DNA of 49,708 nucleotides from Oscillospiraceae bacterium (GTDB lineage Bacteria; Bacillota; Clostridia; Oscillospirales; CAG-382), in contig SVSD01000002.1 of the NCBI GenBank assembly GCA_015064485.1, positions 1 to 49,708 on the forward strand, read 5' to 3'. The translations under genes were made by a program, and so were the position numbers. Within the stretch, counting starts at the first letter, position 1, and each line of letters begins with the position of its first letter. Shown one piece after another: positions 48,933 to 49,708 of this stretch. The notes under the pieces were generated by a model. The model was not told the origin of the DNA. It was given only the letters and a program-made list of their open reading frames with translations, and made no database searches.

Positions 48933-49000
48933 TAAAAAACAAAAAAGTTCTTTTCGTTCCCGTATTTAACGCACATTTAGTGCATATTTATGCTTAACGC

Positions 49001-49029
49001 TTGACAAACACTCTGTTAGATGGTAAAAT
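49001..49029 (+). promoter_or_regulatory. Sigma-A promoter of the PAP2 phosphatase gene
   Basis: TTGACA (49001-49006), 17 bp, TAAAAT (49024-49029). Confidence 0.8.
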
Positions 49030-49060
49030 TATTTTATATTTTGTATTTTTATGAGGAAAA

Positions 49061-49708
49061 ATGGATATATTATATTTTTTCGAGAAAATCCGTAACCCTG
49101 TTCTTGACGGGATTTTTTACGGAATAACACAAATGGGCGATGAGATATTTTTTCTCGCAATTGCTCTTATAATGTTCTGGTGCATAAACAAAAATATGGG
49201 ATATTTTTTGATGTCCACATGCTTTTTCGGCATAGTTTTAAATCAGTTTTTAAAGCTCGCCTTTAAAGTCCCAAGACCTTGGATAGCAGATCCGAATTTT
49301 AATCCGGTTGCCTCCGCAATAGGCTCTGCCACAGGGTATTCTTTCCCCAGCGGACACACTCAAAATGCTGTCAGTATTTTCGGATGCCTTTCCGCAGGAA
49401 GCGGTATGCTTTTTAAGAACAAAAAATCAAAGACTGTATTCTGTATAATCTGCATTATACTTGCCGCAAGTGTTTCGGTATCAAGACTCTATCTTGGCGT
49501 ACATACCCTTGAAGATGTTCTTTTTTCGATAGCTCTTGCTCTTGCGATGGTCTTTCTTTTCCGCCCTGTTTTTGTTAAAAAATCACCCAATCCCGTAGTT
49601 ATTTCGGTAATAATCGCATTGATGATGTTAGCGACAGGCGCATATCTTATATATTCGTATACACTCGATTCTGCCGACGCAGCAGAAATCGAAAACATAT
49701 TGACAGGA
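49061..49708 (+). CDS. PAP2 family phosphatase (3' end beyond the window)
   Basis: An open frame of 216 codons runs from ATG 49061 (GAGGAAAA just upstream) to the right edge with no stop, so the gene is incomplete here. The protein is a membrane PAP2/type-2 phosphatidic acid phosphatase: motif 1 KLAFKVPRPW, motif 2 YSFPSGHTQNAVS and motif 3 SVSRLYLGVHTLEDVL, with five to six hydrophobic segments. Substrates could be undecaprenyl pyrophosphate or phosphatidate-type lipids. The active site faces outside in this family. Confidence 0.9.
   Translation, partial: MDILYFFEKIRNPVLDGIFYGITQMGDEIFFLAIALIMFWCINKNMGYFLMSTCFFGIVLNQFLKLAFKVPRPWIADPNFNPVASAIGSATGYSFPSGHTQNAVSIFGCLSAGSGMLFKNKKSKTVFCIICIILAASVSVSRLYLGVHTLEDVLFSIALALAMVFLFRPVFVKKSPNPVVISVIIALMMLATGAYLIYSYTLDSADAAEIENILTG

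Noticed and set aside
1-49708. CRISPR arrays, insertion sequences, prophage or integrative elements
   Set aside because: No regularly spaced direct repeats, transposase, integrase or phage structural genes were seen on either strand.

Overview
This 49.7 kb window is ordinary-looking chromosome from a low-GC, spore-forming Firmicute, most likely a gut-type member of the Clostridia. The evidence is AGGAGG-type ribosome binding sites, consensus TTGACA-17-TATAAT promoters, a tRNA-Trp T-box leader, an L10 leader, occasional TTG/GTG starts, RqcH, two CotF-type spore coat genes, an AI-2E/YtvI-type membrane protein, and a rubrerythrin suited to an anaerobe. Genes are dense and mostly housekeeping. 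I saw no phage, insertion sequence, integrase, CRISPR array or rRNA.

Layout. 0-5 kb (minus strand): a cut-off unknown gene, trpB behind a Trp T-box, ksgA, and an orphan peptide-type substrate-binding lipoprotein. 5-12 kb: a B12-binding radical SAM protein, an SLH surface protein, and a minus-strand run DUF1858 / trmK / nif3-like / rqcH. 12-18 kb (plus): a MATE exporter, an RluA-type pseudouridine synthase, a solitary PduB-like microcompartment shell gene, a small radical SAM protein, and a lipoprotein coupled to alanine racemase. 18-22 kb: rplJ-rplL with its leader, a convergent EF-G2-type GTPase, and nadE. 22-28 kb (minus): xpt followed by a BMP-type nucleoside/purine ABC transporter. 28-36 kb: a phosphodiester glycosidase-like protein, two DMT exporters, TetR, a sugar nucleotidyltransferase, an unrecognised nuclease-like/winged-helix protein, RluB and a D,D-carboxypeptidase. 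36-41 kb: rubrerythrin, tRNA-Thr(CGT), tcdA, a TetM-like GTPase fused to a Rae1-type NYN nuclease, and an AraC regulator. 41-49.7 kb: an AI-2E-type protein, homoserine dehydrogenase, DUF1385-prmC-pentapeptide, spore coat genes, cysK, two Cys-rich small proteins, and a PAP2 phosphatase cut by the right edge.

A theme is translation and its quality control: KsgA, TrmK, RluA, RluB, TcdA, PrmC, L10/L7-L12, RqcH, an EF-G2-type GTPase and the GTPase-Rae1 fusion. That fusion, at 37843-40416, is the most striking gene. One polypeptide joins a ribosome-binding translational GTPase to a nuclease whose stand-alone relative cuts mRNA in the ribosomal A site, so it may be a self-delivering ribosome-rescue or mRNA-cleavage factor. 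The second curiosity is the lone BMC-T shell gene, which has its own promoter and terminator and no microcompartment genes around it.

All functions are read from sequence motifs and remembered family features. No database search was possible.
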